NCBI GenBank assembly: GCA_001898785.1
Contig: MKVE01000017.1
Span: 153,523-205,722 of the forward strand
Direction: 5' to 3'
Source of the DNA: Chryseobacterium sp. 36-9
GTDB taxonomy: Bacteria > Bacteroidota > Bacteroidia > Flavobacteriales > Weeksellaceae
DNA length: 52,200 bases
Part shown: in pieces, positions 8,979 to 16,921 of the stretch
How positions within the stretch are numbered: position 1 is the stretch's first letter
How the letters are laid out: the number at the start of each line of letters is the position of its first letter
The notes under the pieces: model-generated
Told to the model about the DNA's origin: nothing
The model's input: the letters and a program-made list of their open reading frames with translations, nothing else
Databases searched by the model: none
Translations under genes and position numbers: made by a program

Positions 8979-10016
8979 CTAGCTTAAACAAACTGATTCA
9001 TAAAAATCCTGCAAAGGTTTTGGAAACGATTTTTCATCGGCCTGTGTTTCATTAACGATCAAAAAATCATTATCAGAAGCAAATTTTTCAAATTCTTTTT
9101 TAGAATCGATATTGATGAGATTGATTTCAATAGAAAGATTTTTATGCGTCAGTTTATGATTGACGATTTTTGAATTAATGATATACTCGTTCCAATTCTC
9201 AGGAATAGATGTCGGGAATTCGTATAACTTTTTCCAGATAAAATCATTGCCGCGTTGTTTAATAAGAAATTGATTTTGATATTTCACAAAAAAATATTTC
9301 AGACTCAAATCTGACACTTTAACCTTTTTCGTTTTTACAGGGAATTCCGAAACTCTTCCGGTTTGGAAAGCCATGCAATCTTCATTTACAGGACAGAACA
9401 TACAAAGCGGATTCTTCGGTCGGCAGATTTCAGCTCCGATATCCATTATAGCCTGGTTGAATTCCCCAGGTTTTTCGTCCGGCATCACTAACAAAGCCAA
9501 ATCTGAAAAATGTTGAAAAGCTTTAGAACTGGAAATGTCAAAATCATCCGCAAAAATTCTTGACAAAACACGATAGAAATTACCATCAACTGCGGGTATT
9601 TTTTCATCGAAACAAATGCTTGCAATCGCAGCAGCAGTATATTTTCCGACACCTTTTAATTTTAAGATATCATTATAATGATTCGGAAATTCGCCGCCAA
9701 AATCTTCTACAATCTGATGAGCTGCTTTGTGTACATTAATGGCTCTGGAATAATAGCCAAGACCTTTCCAATATAACAAGACATCGTCTTCCGAAGCTTG
9801 ATGAAGCTCTTTTACGGTCGGGAATCTTTCTATAAATCTGAGATAATGACCAAGGCCTTGTTTTACCTGAGTTTGCTGCAAGACGATTTCGCTGATCCAT
9901 ATATTGTAAGGAAGCTGGTTTTCTCTCCAGGGAAGTTGTCTGGCATTGGTATCGTACCACTTCGTAAGCTTTTTTCCAATGTGAAGAAAATCAGCATTTT
10001 GTTTGTTTGTTTTCAA
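8979..10016 (-). CDS. mutY: A/G-specific adenine glycosylase
   Basis: A 345-residue base-excision repair enzyme that removes adenine mispaired with 8-oxoguanine. The catalytic Glu43 lies in SEIVLQQTQ. The HhH motif is LKGVGKYTAAA and the HhH-GPD aspartate is Asp144 in AVDGNFYRV. The iron-sulfur ligands Cys198, 205, 208 and 214 have the spacing C-X6-C-X2-C-X5-C. The C-terminal part is the NUDIX-like 8-oxoG recognition domain. The only start that keeps the catalytic domain is a TTG at 10016; an in-frame stop lies four codons upstream. Its 5' end overlaps the promoter of the divergent HU gene. Confidence 0.95.
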   Translation of the reverse strand: MKTNKQNADFLHIGKKLTKWYDTNARQLPWRENQLPYNIWISEIVLQQTQVKQGLGHYLRFIERFPTVKELHQASEDDVLLYWKGLGYYSRAINVHKAAHQIVEDFGGEFPNHYNDILKLKGVGKYTAAAIASICFDEKIPAVDGNFYRVLSRIFADDFDISSSKAFQHFSDLALLVMPDEKPGEFNQAIMDIGAEICRPKNPLCMFCPVNEDCMAFQTGRVSEFPVKTKKVKVSDLSLKYFFVKYQNQFLIKQRGNDFIWKKLYEFPTSIPENWNEYIINSKIVNHKLTHKNLSIEINLINIDSKKEFEKFASDNDFLIVNETQADEKSFPKPLQDFYESVCLS

Positions 10017-10034
10017 AAATATGTCTTATATTTG
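10003..10034 (+). promoter_or_regulatory. Promoter of the first HU gene
   Basis: TATATTTG at 10027-10034 is a perfect TAnnTTTG, with TTG at 10003-10005 (21 bp spacing) or 10007-10009 (17 bp). It overlaps the first codons of mutY on the other strand. Confidence 0.7.
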
Positions 10035-10063
10035 CACACCAAAAATATAAAGAATTTTAGAAA

Positions 10064-10354
10064 ATGACAAAGGCAGAATTGGTAAATACCATCTCGAACA
10101 AGCTGGGAGTAGAAAAGAATGATACACAGAAAGTTATCGAAGCTTTTATGCAAGAAATCAGAACCTCTATGTATAATGGAGATAATGTATATTTAAGAGG
10201 ATTCGGATCTTTTATTATCAAAACCAGAGCGGCTAAAACAGGTAGAAATATTTCTAAGAATACAGCTATAGAAATCCCTGCTCATAATATTCCTGCTTTC
10301 AAACCTTCAAAAACTTTTGTGGAAAAAGTAAAGACCAAAGTTGCAGTAAAATAA
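10064..10354 (+). CDS. HU/IHF-family DNA-binding protein
   Basis: A 96-residue nucleoid protein of standard HU length. The N-terminal helices are MTKAELVNTISNKLGVEK. The beta-arm begins at VYLRGFGSFIIKTR and carries KTGRNISKNTAIEIPAHNIPAFKPSKTF, split here as KTGRNISKNTAIEIP and AHNIPAFKPSKTF, with the intercalating proline in the IPAH region. It dimerises and bends DNA. A second, more alanine/lysine-rich HU is encoded at 22119, so the organism has at least two paralogues. It has a strong upstream promoter and lies 36 bp before a 30-aa basic protein gene that may be co-transcribed. Confidence 0.93.
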   Translation: MTKAELVNTISNKLGVEKNDTQKVIEAFMQEIRTSMYNGDNVYLRGFGSFIIKTRAAKTGRNISKNTAIEIPAHNIPAFKPSKTFVEKVKTKVAVK

Positions 10355-10390
10355 TTAGTTGAATATTAACAGTAAAAAAATATATAAATT

Positions 10391-10483
10391 ATGCCAAGCG
10401 GAAAAAAAAGAAAAAGACACAAGGTAGCAACGCACAAAAGAAAGAAAAGAAGAAGAGCAAACAGACACAAGAAGAAAAAATAA
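10391..10483 (+). CDS. 30-aa highly basic protein (AURKAIP1/COX24-type, bS22/mS38-like)
   Basis: The ATG at 10391 opens a 30-codon frame ending at TAA 10481. The product starts MPSGKKRKRHKVATHKRKKR and continues with arginine, asparagine, histidine and lysine; about two thirds of its residues are basic. Small proteins beginning MPSGKKRKRHK are conserved across Bacteroidota and carry the AURKAIP1/COX24 domain, the family of mitochondrial mS38 and mycobacterial bS22, which bind the small ribosomal subunit near the decoding site. A ribosomal role here is therefore inferred from the family. A strong terminator follows 28 bp later, so it probably shares a transcript with HU. Confidence 0.85.
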   Translation: MPSGKKRKRHKVATHKRKKRRRANRHKKKK

Positions 10484-10511
10484 TTTAGCCTTTTTGAGTC
10501 TTAAACATATT

Positions 10512-10550
10512 AAATATAGTTGGCGTTTTGCCAGCTATATTTTTGTTTTA
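10512..10550 (+). terminator. Terminator after the HU / basic-protein transcript
   Basis: AATATAGTTGGC pairs with GCCAGCTATATT (one G-T wobble, 5-nt loop), followed by TTTGTTTT. It separates this transcript from the RNase G/E gene. Confidence 0.85.
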
Positions 10551-10590
10551 TATTTACAACCTAATCTTAATAAAACCTTTTTATGAAGTT

Positions 10591-12147
10591 ATGAAGAAAG
10601 AACTGATTATTTCCAATGAGGGAGACGCTTCAAAAATTGCTTTATTGGAAGATGGTCGCCTTTTTGAACTTCACGAGCTGGAAACAAAAACCGATTTTGT
10701 TGTTGGTGATTTGTTTCTCGGAAAGATCAAAAAACTGGCCCCCAATCTTAATGCCGCTTTCGTAAATATCGGTACGGATAAGGATGCTTTCTTACATTAT
10801 CAGGATCTTGGTCCGCAATTTTTATCGTATCAGAAGTTTCTGAAAAATACGATTTCCAAAAAACAACAGACATCTAGTCTTAAAAATTTTGAAACAGCAA
10901 AGGACATTGATAAGCTGGGAACTGTTGATAAAGTTCTGACAGCCGGTGATCTTGTTTTGCTACAAATTACAAAAGAACCGATCTCTACAAAAGGACCGAG
11001 AATCTCTACGCAGATTTCTCTTACGGGTCGTTTTCTGGTTCTGATTCCTTTCGATAACAAAATTTCTGTTTCCAAAAAAGTTGGAGATCCCGAAGAAAAA
11101 AACAGATTGAAAACTTTGATAGAAAGTATTCGTCCGGAAGGTTTTGGGGTGATTATCAGAACTGTTGCAGAAGGGAAAAAAGTGGCTGAGCTTCATAATG
11201 ATATGAATCAGCTGGTGAAAAAATGGGAATCCACATTTAAGAATATTCAGAAAAATAAAGTTCCTAGTAAGGTTCTGAGCGAAGAGGACAAAGCGTCTTC
11301 GATCTTAAGAGATAACTTTAACCAGGACTTCGTAAGCATCATTTGTGATGACGAAAAAATGGTGGAGGACATGAAATCTTACATCGAAGTAATTGCACCG
11401 GAACGTAAAAATATCGTTCAGTTTTATGATTCTCATATTCCTCTTTTGGAATACTATAATGTAGAAAAACAACTGAAACAGAGTTTCGGTAAACATGTGA
11501 ACATCCCGGCTTCCAAAGGTGCTTACCTGGTAATTGAACACACAGAAGCGCTTCACGTGGTGGATGTGAATTCCGGAAATAATATCTCGTCATCTTCTAC
11601 CAACAAAACCCACGCTTTGACTGTCAACAAAATGGCAGCTACAGAAATTGCAAGACAATTGCGTCTGCGGGATATGGGCGGAATCATTGTGGTGGATTTC
11701 ATTGATATGACAGATCCGGAACACAGGAAGGAACTATATGAACACTTCCGTGAAGAGATGAAGCGTGACAAAGCAAGACATAAGATTTTGCCACCTTCAA
11801 AATTCGGACTGATCCAAATGACAAGACAACGTGTCCGTTCCGAAAAGCACATCGAAACATCCGAAGAAAATCCGAATAAGGACGGCGAAATCATCGCTCC
11901 AATTGTAATTGTGGAAAGAATGGAAGAATCCATCAGAACAATTATTCAAAAAGAAAAAGGCAAATTGTACCTTCACGTACATCCTTTTCTGGAAGCCTAT
12001 CTTACGAAAGGACTGGCAAGTATCCAAAACAAGTGGTTTTTGAAATACAAAAAATGGGTAACCATCATCCCGAGAGATTCCTTCAAAATGCTGGAATTCC
12101 ATCTCTATAATTCTAACAAAAAAGAATTGATGAGTTACTCTAATTAA
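10591..12147 (+). CDS. rng: Ribonuclease G/E family endoribonuclease
   Basis: A 518-residue RNase G-type protein that cleaves single-stranded RNA during rRNA maturation and mRNA decay. The N-terminal S1-like domain contains LFLGKIKKLAPNLNAAFVNIG (in two parts, LFLGKIKKLAPN and LNAAFVNIG) and DAFLHYQDLG. The catalytic DNase I-like region carries HVVDVNSG and the metal-binding VVDFIDM. Length matches RNase G (about 490-520) and not the long RNase E with its degradosome scaffold. The start at 10591 is preferred because the in-frame upstream codons lie inside a terminator and do not match the family. Confidence 0.94.
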   Translation: MKKELIISNEGDASKIALLEDGRLFELHELETKTDFVVGDLFLGKIKKLAPNLNAAFVNIGTDKDAFLHYQDLGPQFLSYQKFLKNTISKKQQTSSLKNFETAKDIDKLGTVDKVLTAGDLVLLQITKEPISTKGPRISTQISLTGRFLVLIPFDNKISVSKKVGDPEEKNRLKTLIESIRPEGFGVIIRTVAEGKKVAELHNDMNQLVKKWESTFKNIQKNKVPSKVLSEEDKASSILRDNFNQDFVSIICDDEKMVEDMKSYIEVIAPERKNIVQFYDSHIPLLEYYNVEKQLKQSFGKHVNIPASKGAYLVIEHTEALHVVDVNSGNNISSSSTNKTHALTVNKMAATEIARQLRLRDMGGIIVVDFIDMTDPEHRKELYEHFREEMKRDKARHKILPPSKFGLIQMTRQRVRSEKHIETSEENPNKDGEIIAPIVIVERMEESIRTIIQKEKGKLYLHVHPFLEAYLTKGLASIQNKWFLKYKKWVTIIPRDSFKMLEFHLYNSNKKELMSYSN

Positions 12148-12195
12148 AAAAGTAAACTGATTTCTGGAATAATAATTTCAAGAATCTATAATTTG

Positions 12196-12235
12196 AAAGT
12201 CTGTTTAATTTTGTTAAGCAGACTTTTATTTTTCA
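12196..12235 (+). terminator. Terminator of the RNase G/E gene
   Basis: AAAGTCTG pairs with CAGACTTT around an AT-rich loop that itself contains TTAA/TTAA pairs, followed by TATTTTT. Confidence 0.75.
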
Positions 12236-12272
12236 TCAAATACTTATTATAGATATTATCCGTTTAATTTCT

Positions 12273-12280
12273 TAAATTTG
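12273..12280 (+). promoter_or_regulatory. -7 element placed 5 bp before a start codon
   Basis: TAAATTTG, a perfect TAnnTTTG, ends five bases before the ATG at 12286. The predicted transcript would have almost no leader. No exact -33 TTG was found. Confidence 0.45.
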
Positions 12281-12285
12281 GTTTT

Positions 12286-12792
12286 ATGAAAAACATTTAC
12301 GCGCTTCTTATATTTTGTCTTTTTACAAGCTGTTACACATATAGATCGGTTGCTGATGAAAAAGAGATCGAAACAAATAAAAATCCACGAACAAGACTTC
12401 AAAGTTCCGAAATGGCAATGGCTGCAAATGATAATGCTGCGATAGCTCATGTTCAAAAAAGTCAAATGCAAATTGCTAATACCGAAAAAATTGAAACGAA
12501 TTCAAAGCCGAAGCAATCTATAAAATTAGGAATAAAAGATAAGCTGCAGCCGGATAAGATCTACAAAATAAAAGTTGCCGACAAGCGATACAAGATCCAG
12601 GTAGACCAATGGGAAAGTGATTCATTGGTGGTTCATCGGGTGAATAAACCTGAAAAGAAAATGAAATTCCATAAAAACCAGATCGAAGAAGATGCTATTT
12701 TGGAAAAACGTTTCTCACAGCCTATGTCCGATATAATCACCGTTACAATTTACGCCGGAATTGCTGCGCTTATTGCTTCACTTGTACTTTAA
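12286..12792 (+). CDS. Small lipoprotein of unknown function with C-terminal membrane helix
   Basis: A 168-residue protein with a lipoprotein signal (LFTSC, Cys16) and a charged, low-complexity middle containing EIETNKNPR and EKIETNSKPK. A folded-looking segment at about 95-140 has a KIYKIKVADKRYKIQVDQW beta pattern and HRVNKPEKKMKFHKNQIEE. A hydrophobic helix spans the last 22 residues (IITVTIYAGIAALIASLVL). I do not recognise a named domain; the middle beta segment resembles small conserved Bacteroidota lipoproteins that sense or scaffold the envelope, but that is only an impression. It has its own -7 element and terminator. Confidence 0.8.
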   Translation: MKNIYALLIFCLFTSCYTYRSVADEKEIETNKNPRTRLQSSEMAMAANDNAAIAHVQKSQMQIANTEKIETNSKPKQSIKLGIKDKLQPDKIYKIKVADKRYKIQVDQWESDSLVVHRVNKPEKKMKFHKNQIEEDAILEKRFSQPMSDIITVTIYAGIAALIASLVL

Positions 12793-12811
12793 TAATATAT
12801 TTTAAACTATT

Positions 12812-12862
12812 AATTGCTAATTGCGGTTTCGATTTTGAAAACGTTTTTAGCAATTTTTTATT
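12812..12862 (+). terminator. Terminator of the small lipoprotein gene
   Basis: AATTGCTAA (12812-12820) pairs with TTAGCAATT (12848-12856), with an inner GTTTC/GAAAAC helix, followed by TTTTA. Confidence 0.75.
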
Positions 12863-12960
12863 GGCATTAACTAATATTTAACGTCAAGATTTAGTTAATT
12901 AATTATTATTAAGATATTTTGGTAATAATTTTGATAGAGATTAATCAAACATACATATAT

Positions 12961-14505
12961 ATGTCAGGAAAAATTTTATGGATAGATGATGAAGTGGATT
13001 TACTAAGGCCTCATATTGTCTTTTTAGAGAATAAAGGTTATAAAGTGACGCCCGTAAACAATGTGAACGAGGCTCTTGAAATCATTGAAAAAGAGAAATT
13101 TGCATTAACACTGCTAGATGAGAATATGCCCGGAATATCCGGTTTGGAAGCGATCCCGATGATCAAGGAAAAAGACAATGCTCTTAAAATTGTTATGGTC
13201 ACCAAGAGTGAAGAAGAGCATATTATGGAACAGGCGATAGGATCTCAGATTGAAGATTATATTTTAAAGCCTGTTAACCCAAATCAGGTGCTTTTGTCTC
13301 TGAAAAAGAACTTGCAGAGTGAAACGCTCGTAGAACAAAAAACAATTGTTGATTACCAGCAGGAATTCCGTAATCTGAGTATGGAATTGTCCTATCTCAG
13401 AACTTATCAGGATTGGGCGGAATATTATAAGAAAATCCTGAACTGGGAAATCAAATTCGATAAGGTCTTTGACAATGAGTTTGCTGATCTTCTGCAGAAT
13501 CAGAAAGAAGAAGCAAACATCCAGTTTTCAAAATTTGTTGAGAACAATTATGAAGATTGGTTACACAGCAATGAAAAGCCGATGATGAGCCATACACTTT
13601 TCAAAGACAAAGTGAAGCCGGAAGTTGAAAAAGAAAAAGTTCTCCTGCTGATGGTTGATAACCTGAGATACGATCAGTGGAAGGTCATAGAACCTTTATT
13701 CACAAGGTTTTACAACAAGACCTCTGAAGATTATTATTTCAGTATTCTGCCGACGGCGACTCAATATGCACGTAACTCATTTTTCGCTGGATTGATGCCG
13801 TCAGAGATCGAAAAAAGATTTCCTGAATATTGGTTTAACGATAATGAAGAAGGCAACAAGAATGAGCATGAGAGAGACTTTCTGGAAGACCAGATGAAGA
13901 GAATCGGTTTATCCGGAAAATCAATGAAATATCTGAAAATCCTGAATGCGGATTTCGAAAGAAAAATTCTGGACGACTTCAATCAGCATAAGAACAATGA
14001 TCTCTTGGTGATTGTGTACAATTTTATTGATATTTTGTCTCATGCGAAAACAGATAATAATATTGTCAATCAATTGATTAGAGATGATAAAACATTCAGA
14101 TCCTTAACATATAACTGGTTTGAAAATTCATCATTAATCAAGATTATCAAAGCGGCAGCAGAAAATGGCTTCAAGCTGGTAATTACAACAGACCACGGCA
14201 CGGTTTATGTTAAAAAACCTAGTAAAGTTGTAGGTGACAGGGAAACGTCAACCAACATCAGATATAAAACCGGAAGAAGTTTGACTTATGATGATAGGGA
14301 TGTTTGGGCGATTGACAATCCCGACAAGCTCTTTCTGCCAAAAGGAAACCTGAGTTCAAAATACATTTTTGCAAAGAACAACACATTCTTGGCATACCCG
14401 AAAAACTACAACCATTTTGTAAACTATTATAAAGATACCTATCAGCACGGGGGAATCTCTCTGGAAGAGGTCATCATCCCGATAAGCATATTAGAGCCCA
14501 AATAG
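12961..14505 (+). CDS. porX: PorX-type response regulator with PglZ (alkaline phosphatase superfamily) domain
   Basis: A 514-residue protein. Residues 1-125 form a receiver domain: acidic pocket WIDDE, phospho-acceptor Asp53 in LLDENMPG, and the conserved lysine in YILKPV. A helical linker leads to a PglZ/alkaline-phosphatase-like domain (about 210-514) with LLLMVDNLRYDQW, ATQYARNSFFAG and VITTDHGT as metal-site segments. This architecture and length match PorX of Porphyromonas gingivalis, which with the PorY kinase controls T9SS genes and has phosphodiesterase activity. The start is the ATG at 12961; an upstream in-frame extension does not match the family. A perfect -7 element (TAATTTTG, 12926-12933) precedes it. 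The PorY kinase is not in this window. Confidence 0.93.
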   Translation: MSGKILWIDDEVDLLRPHIVFLENKGYKVTPVNNVNEALEIIEKEKFALTLLDENMPGISGLEAIPMIKEKDNALKIVMVTKSEEEHIMEQAIGSQIEDYILKPVNPNQVLLSLKKNLQSETLVEQKTIVDYQQEFRNLSMELSYLRTYQDWAEYYKKILNWEIKFDKVFDNEFADLLQNQKEEANIQFSKFVENNYEDWLHSNEKPMMSHTLFKDKVKPEVEKEKVLLLMVDNLRYDQWKVIEPLFTRFYNKTSEDYYFSILPTATQYARNSFFAGLMPSEIEKRFPEYWFNDNEEGNKNEHERDFLEDQMKRIGLSGKSMKYLKILNADFERKILDDFNQHKNNDLLVIVYNFIDILSHAKTDNNIVNQLIRDDKTFRSLTYNWFENSSLIKIIKAAAENGFKLVITTDHGTVYVKKPSKVVGDRETSTNIRYKTGRSLTYDDRDVWAIDNPDKLFLPKGNLSSKYIFAKNNTFLAYPKNYNHFVNYYKDTYQHGGISLEEVIIPISILEPK

Positions 14506-14539
14506 TTTTTTTCATAGTTTATTTGATTTGGGTTTATTG

Positions 14540-14573
14540 GGCGGAAAGGATTGATTACCTTTTCCGCCTTTTT
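14540..14573 (+). terminator. Terminator of porX
   Basis: GGCGGAAA pairs with TTTCCGCC around a short loop, followed by TTTTTTATTTAT. Confidence 0.85.
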
Positions 14574-14594
14574 TATTTATAGAAGCAACAAGGT

Positions 14595-14690
14595 TGGCGA
14601 CTATTTCACCATTCCCACCCGCTATCCACTATATCTTTTTCTTTTTAATGAAAAAAGAAAAAGGATGCCATTCCTATCGGGGCTAGAAAG
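14595..14690. repeat. Interspersed intergenic element with 12-bp perfect hairpin
   Basis: Before xth, the sequence CCCACCCGCTATCCACTATATC leads into CTTTTTCTTTTT (14635-14646), which pairs perfectly with AAAAAGAAAAAG (14652-14663), and then GGATGCCATTCCTATCGGGGC. The flanks are GC-richer than the neighbourhood. The CTATCCACT core resembles GCTGTCCACTCATAC in the element at 45820, suggesting a degenerate repeat family. No coding potential is evident. Confidence 0.55.
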
Positions 14691-14775
14691 TAGTTTCGTA
14701 TTTCTTTTGACCATTCAATTCAAAATCCCGAACTTTGAAAAACTAAAGCTTTTAAAAATCTATCATCATACTACT

Positions 14776-15540
14776 ATGAGAATCATTTCCTATAATGTCA
14801 ACGGAATCCGGGCAGCCTTTACCAAAGATTTTTTAGGCTGGCTTAATGTTGCAAGCCCGGATGTTATTTGTATCCAGGAAAGTAAAGCAGGAAACGATCA
14901 AATCGATATAGAAAGTTTCGAAAAGTTGGGTTATCATAGTTATTGGCATTCGGCAGTTAGAAAAGGTTACAGTGGCGTTGGGATTGCTTCCAAAGTCAAG
15001 CCTAATCACGTGGAGTTTGGTTGCGGTATCGAAAGCTACGATAACGAAGGTCGAATTATGCGTGCAGATTTTGACGGGTTTTCCGTGATCTCCGTCTACG
15101 TTCCTTCTGCTTCCAATATCGAAAGATTAGATTTTAAAATGCAATTCTGTTTCGATTTCTTAGCTTATATTAAAGAACTCAGAAAAACTATCCCTAATTT
15201 AATCATCAGCGGTGATTTCAACATCTGTCACCAGGCGATTGATATTCATAATCCAATTGGTCTGGCAAATACATCTGGCTTTTTACCGATGGAAAGGGAA
15301 TGGATGACCAGCTTTATGCGCGAGAATCAACTCACAGACAGTTTCAGATATTTTAATGATCAGCCGGATCAGTATTCCTGGTGGAGTTACAGAGCGGGTT
15401 CAAGAGCAAGGAACAAAGGATGGCGTTTGGACTACAATTTTGTTTCCGAACCGTTGAAAGATAAAATGACGAGAGCTGTAATTTTAGCAGAAGTCAAACA
15501 TTCTGATCATTGTCCCGTAATGGTAGAACTAGGAATATAA
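14776..15540 (+). CDS. xth: Exodeoxyribonuclease III (AP endonuclease)
   Basis: A 254-residue EEP-superfamily nuclease that incises DNA at abasic sites and degrades 3' ends. Motifs in order: YNVNGIRAA (metal-contacting Asn), CIQESK (metal-binding Glu), ISGDFNICH (catalytic Asp/Asn) and KHSDHCPV (catalytic Asp/His near the C-terminus). Length is typical (about 255-268). The start is the ATG at 14776; longer in-frame readings run back through a terminator and an intergenic repeat and are not credible. It complements MutY in base-excision repair, though the two genes are not in one operon. Confidence 0.95.
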   Translation: MRIISYNVNGIRAAFTKDFLGWLNVASPDVICIQESKAGNDQIDIESFEKLGYHSYWHSAVRKGYSGVGIASKVKPNHVEFGCGIESYDNEGRIMRADFDGFSVISVYVPSASNIERLDFKMQFCFDFLAYIKELRKTIPNLIISGDFNICHQAIDIHNPIGLANTSGFLPMEREWMTSFMRENQLTDSFRYFNDQPDQYSWWSYRAGSRARNKGWRLDYNFVSEPLKDKMTRAVILAEVKHSDHCPVMVELGI

Positions 15541-15612
15541 ATGATAAATTATAATTGATGAATGATTAATTATTATATTTAGATTTTATCGATTATCATT
15601 TATCAACAGTCA
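15541..15612. repeat. AT-rich GAT/ATC-rich spacer repeat, copy 2
   Basis: ATAATTGATGAATGATTAATT followed by ATCGATTATCATTTATC, with the same word content and partial self-complementarity as the spacer at 371-441. The 16-mer at 15588-15603 differs from 425-440 at one base. Confidence 0.5.
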
Positions 15613-15623
15613 ATTATAAAAAC

Positions 15624-16256
15624 GTGCACGAACAATTTAATCTTATCATAGAAATCCTCGGAACGATTTCCTTTGCAATGTCGGGTAGTTTTGCAGCGAT
15701 GCAGAAACGCCTTGATCCTTTCGGTGTATTGATTATTGCTTTCGTTACCTCTGTTGGTGGCGGAACAGTAAGAGATTTGCTTTTGGATGTTCCCGTTTTT
15801 TGGATGACTGATATGATGACCTGCTCACTGATCTTTTTTACCTGTTTATTTTCTATGATTTTTAAATCCATTGAAAAAAACTTCAAAGTAACGTTGTTTA
15901 TATTCGATAGTTTTGGATTGGGATTATTCACTATTATCGGTATTCAGAAAGGGCTGACAGCTGGTCTGCATCCTTTGATATGTCTCACGTTGGGAACTAT
16001 TACCGGTTGCTTTGGAGGGATTATCCGGGATATTCTGTTGAACAGAATCCCATTGATTTTCAGGAAAGAAATCTATGCAACGGCCTGTATCGTAGGAGGT
16101 GGAATTTTCTTGCTAATGTCAAAATTTACAGGCTTATCTTACACGCTGGTTCAGATTTTTACAATAATTTTAATTGTTACGATCAGGACGTTGGCTGTCA
16201 AATACCATTGGAGAATTCCAAAATTCTATGGCTATGAGAATAATGATGAAATGTAA
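15624..16256 (+). CDS. TRIC-family cation channel protein (UPF0126/YicG-like)
   Basis: A 210-residue integral membrane protein with about seven hydrophobic helices arranged as two repeats. Each repeat carries the glycine-rich signature of the family: SVGGGTVRDLLLD at about 43-55 and GCFGGIIRDILLN at about 133-145. Bacterial TRIC channels are trimeric and conduct K+/Na+; some relatives are annotated as glycine transporters, so substrate is uncertain. It starts with GTG at 15624, since the first internal ATG would delete part of helix 1. It is monocistronic, with a bidirectional terminator downstream. Confidence 0.9.
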   Translation: MHEQFNLIIEILGTISFAMSGSFAAMQKRLDPFGVLIIAFVTSVGGGTVRDLLLDVPVFWMTDMMTCSLIFFTCLFSMIFKSIEKNFKVTLFIFDSFGLGLFTIIGIQKGLTAGLHPLICLTLGTITGCFGGIIRDILLNRIPLIFRKEIYATACIVGGGIFLLMSKFTGLSYTLVQIFTIILIVTIRTLAVKYHWRIPKFYGYENNDEM

Positions 16257-16260
16257 AGAA

Positions 16261-16286
16261 AAAGAGCAAAACTAATTTTGCTCTTT
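16261..16286. terminator. Bidirectional terminator between TRIC and TPR membrane protein genes
   Basis: AAAGAGCAAAA and TTTTGCTCTTT form a perfect 11-bp stem with a 4-nt loop. T runs flank it on both strands, and it serves convergent genes. Confidence 0.88.
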
Positions 16287-16295
16287 ATTTTATAA

Positions 16296-16862
16296 CTAGA
16301 AAAACTTTCCTCTGTTTCTCATATGCGGGTTGTGCATATGTTTTTGCATTGTCGGCATTTTCATCTGTTCCTTCATCATTTTGATTTGGTCAGCCATCAT
16401 TCCTGCAGAATCCAACTGCTTAGCCTCGTCCAAAAGTTTCTGGGCTTCCGCTTTTCTCCCTTTGGAAAGTGCAGATGCTGCCAGATTAAGTTTTGCCATT
16501 GCTCTGTCGTGCTTCATATTCAAGCCATACTCCAAAGCTTTTTTCATCAATCCTTCTGTTTTTGCAGGATTGTCCTGAGCAATAGTCAACGCCTGCAGAT
16601 AATGGAAATAGCCGTATTGACTTTTGTGAAGCTGCGATTTGTAATTGGTGATGTTAGACAAAAACTTAGAAGCTTTTTCGAGATTTTGTTTTCTCAATTG
16701 CCAAAAAGCCAAAAGGATGTTTTCGTTTTTGAAGAAAAGTGCGATTGGAATTGCAGAAAGCACAACCAAAACGATTCCCCAACCGATATTACGATTGAAC
16801 ATCAGATAAACGCCTAAAGCGATAATGATTGCAGCTGCTACAAATTTTATGTATTTGTTCAT
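16296..16862 (-). CDS. Membrane protein with TPR-like helical domain, DUF2892-like start
   Basis: A 188-residue protein. Two adjacent membrane helices at about 7-48 (FVAAAIIIALGVYLMF and GWGIVLVVLSAIPIALFF) are followed by a cytoplasmic helical region with TPR-like repeats (QYGYFHYLQALTIAQDNPAK, MAKLNLAASALSKGRKAEAQ). The methionine- and histidine-rich tail contains MKEQMKMPTMQKHMHNPHMR. The tail could bind metal but has no recognised motif. It is followed on the same strand by nothing close; uvrC begins beyond it, upstream. A minus-strand -7 element (TATCTTTG, 16887-16880) lies 17 bp before the start. Function unknown. Confidence 0.8.
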   Translation of the reverse strand: MNKYIKFVAAAIIIALGVYLMFNRNIGWGIVLVVLSAIPIALFFKNENILLAFWQLRKQNLEKASKFLSNITNYKSQLHKSQYGYFHYLQALTIAQDNPAKTEGLMKKALEYGLNMKHDRAMAKLNLAASALSKGRKAEAQKLLDEAKQLDSAGMMADQIKMMKEQMKMPTMQKHMHNPHMRNRGKFF

Positions 16863-16921
16863 TTTTAAATTTTAGGTTGCAAAGATAAGAATTACGGATA
16901 AGAATTCCGATAGTTGCGGTG

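Noticed and set aside
8979-10016. mutY as a pseudogene because it lacks an ATG.
   Set aside because: All catalytic and iron-sulfur residues are intact and a TTG start is acceptable in bacteria.
10528-10590. N-terminal extension of RNase G/E.
   Set aside because: The extra codons lie within a terminator hairpin and do not resemble the family.
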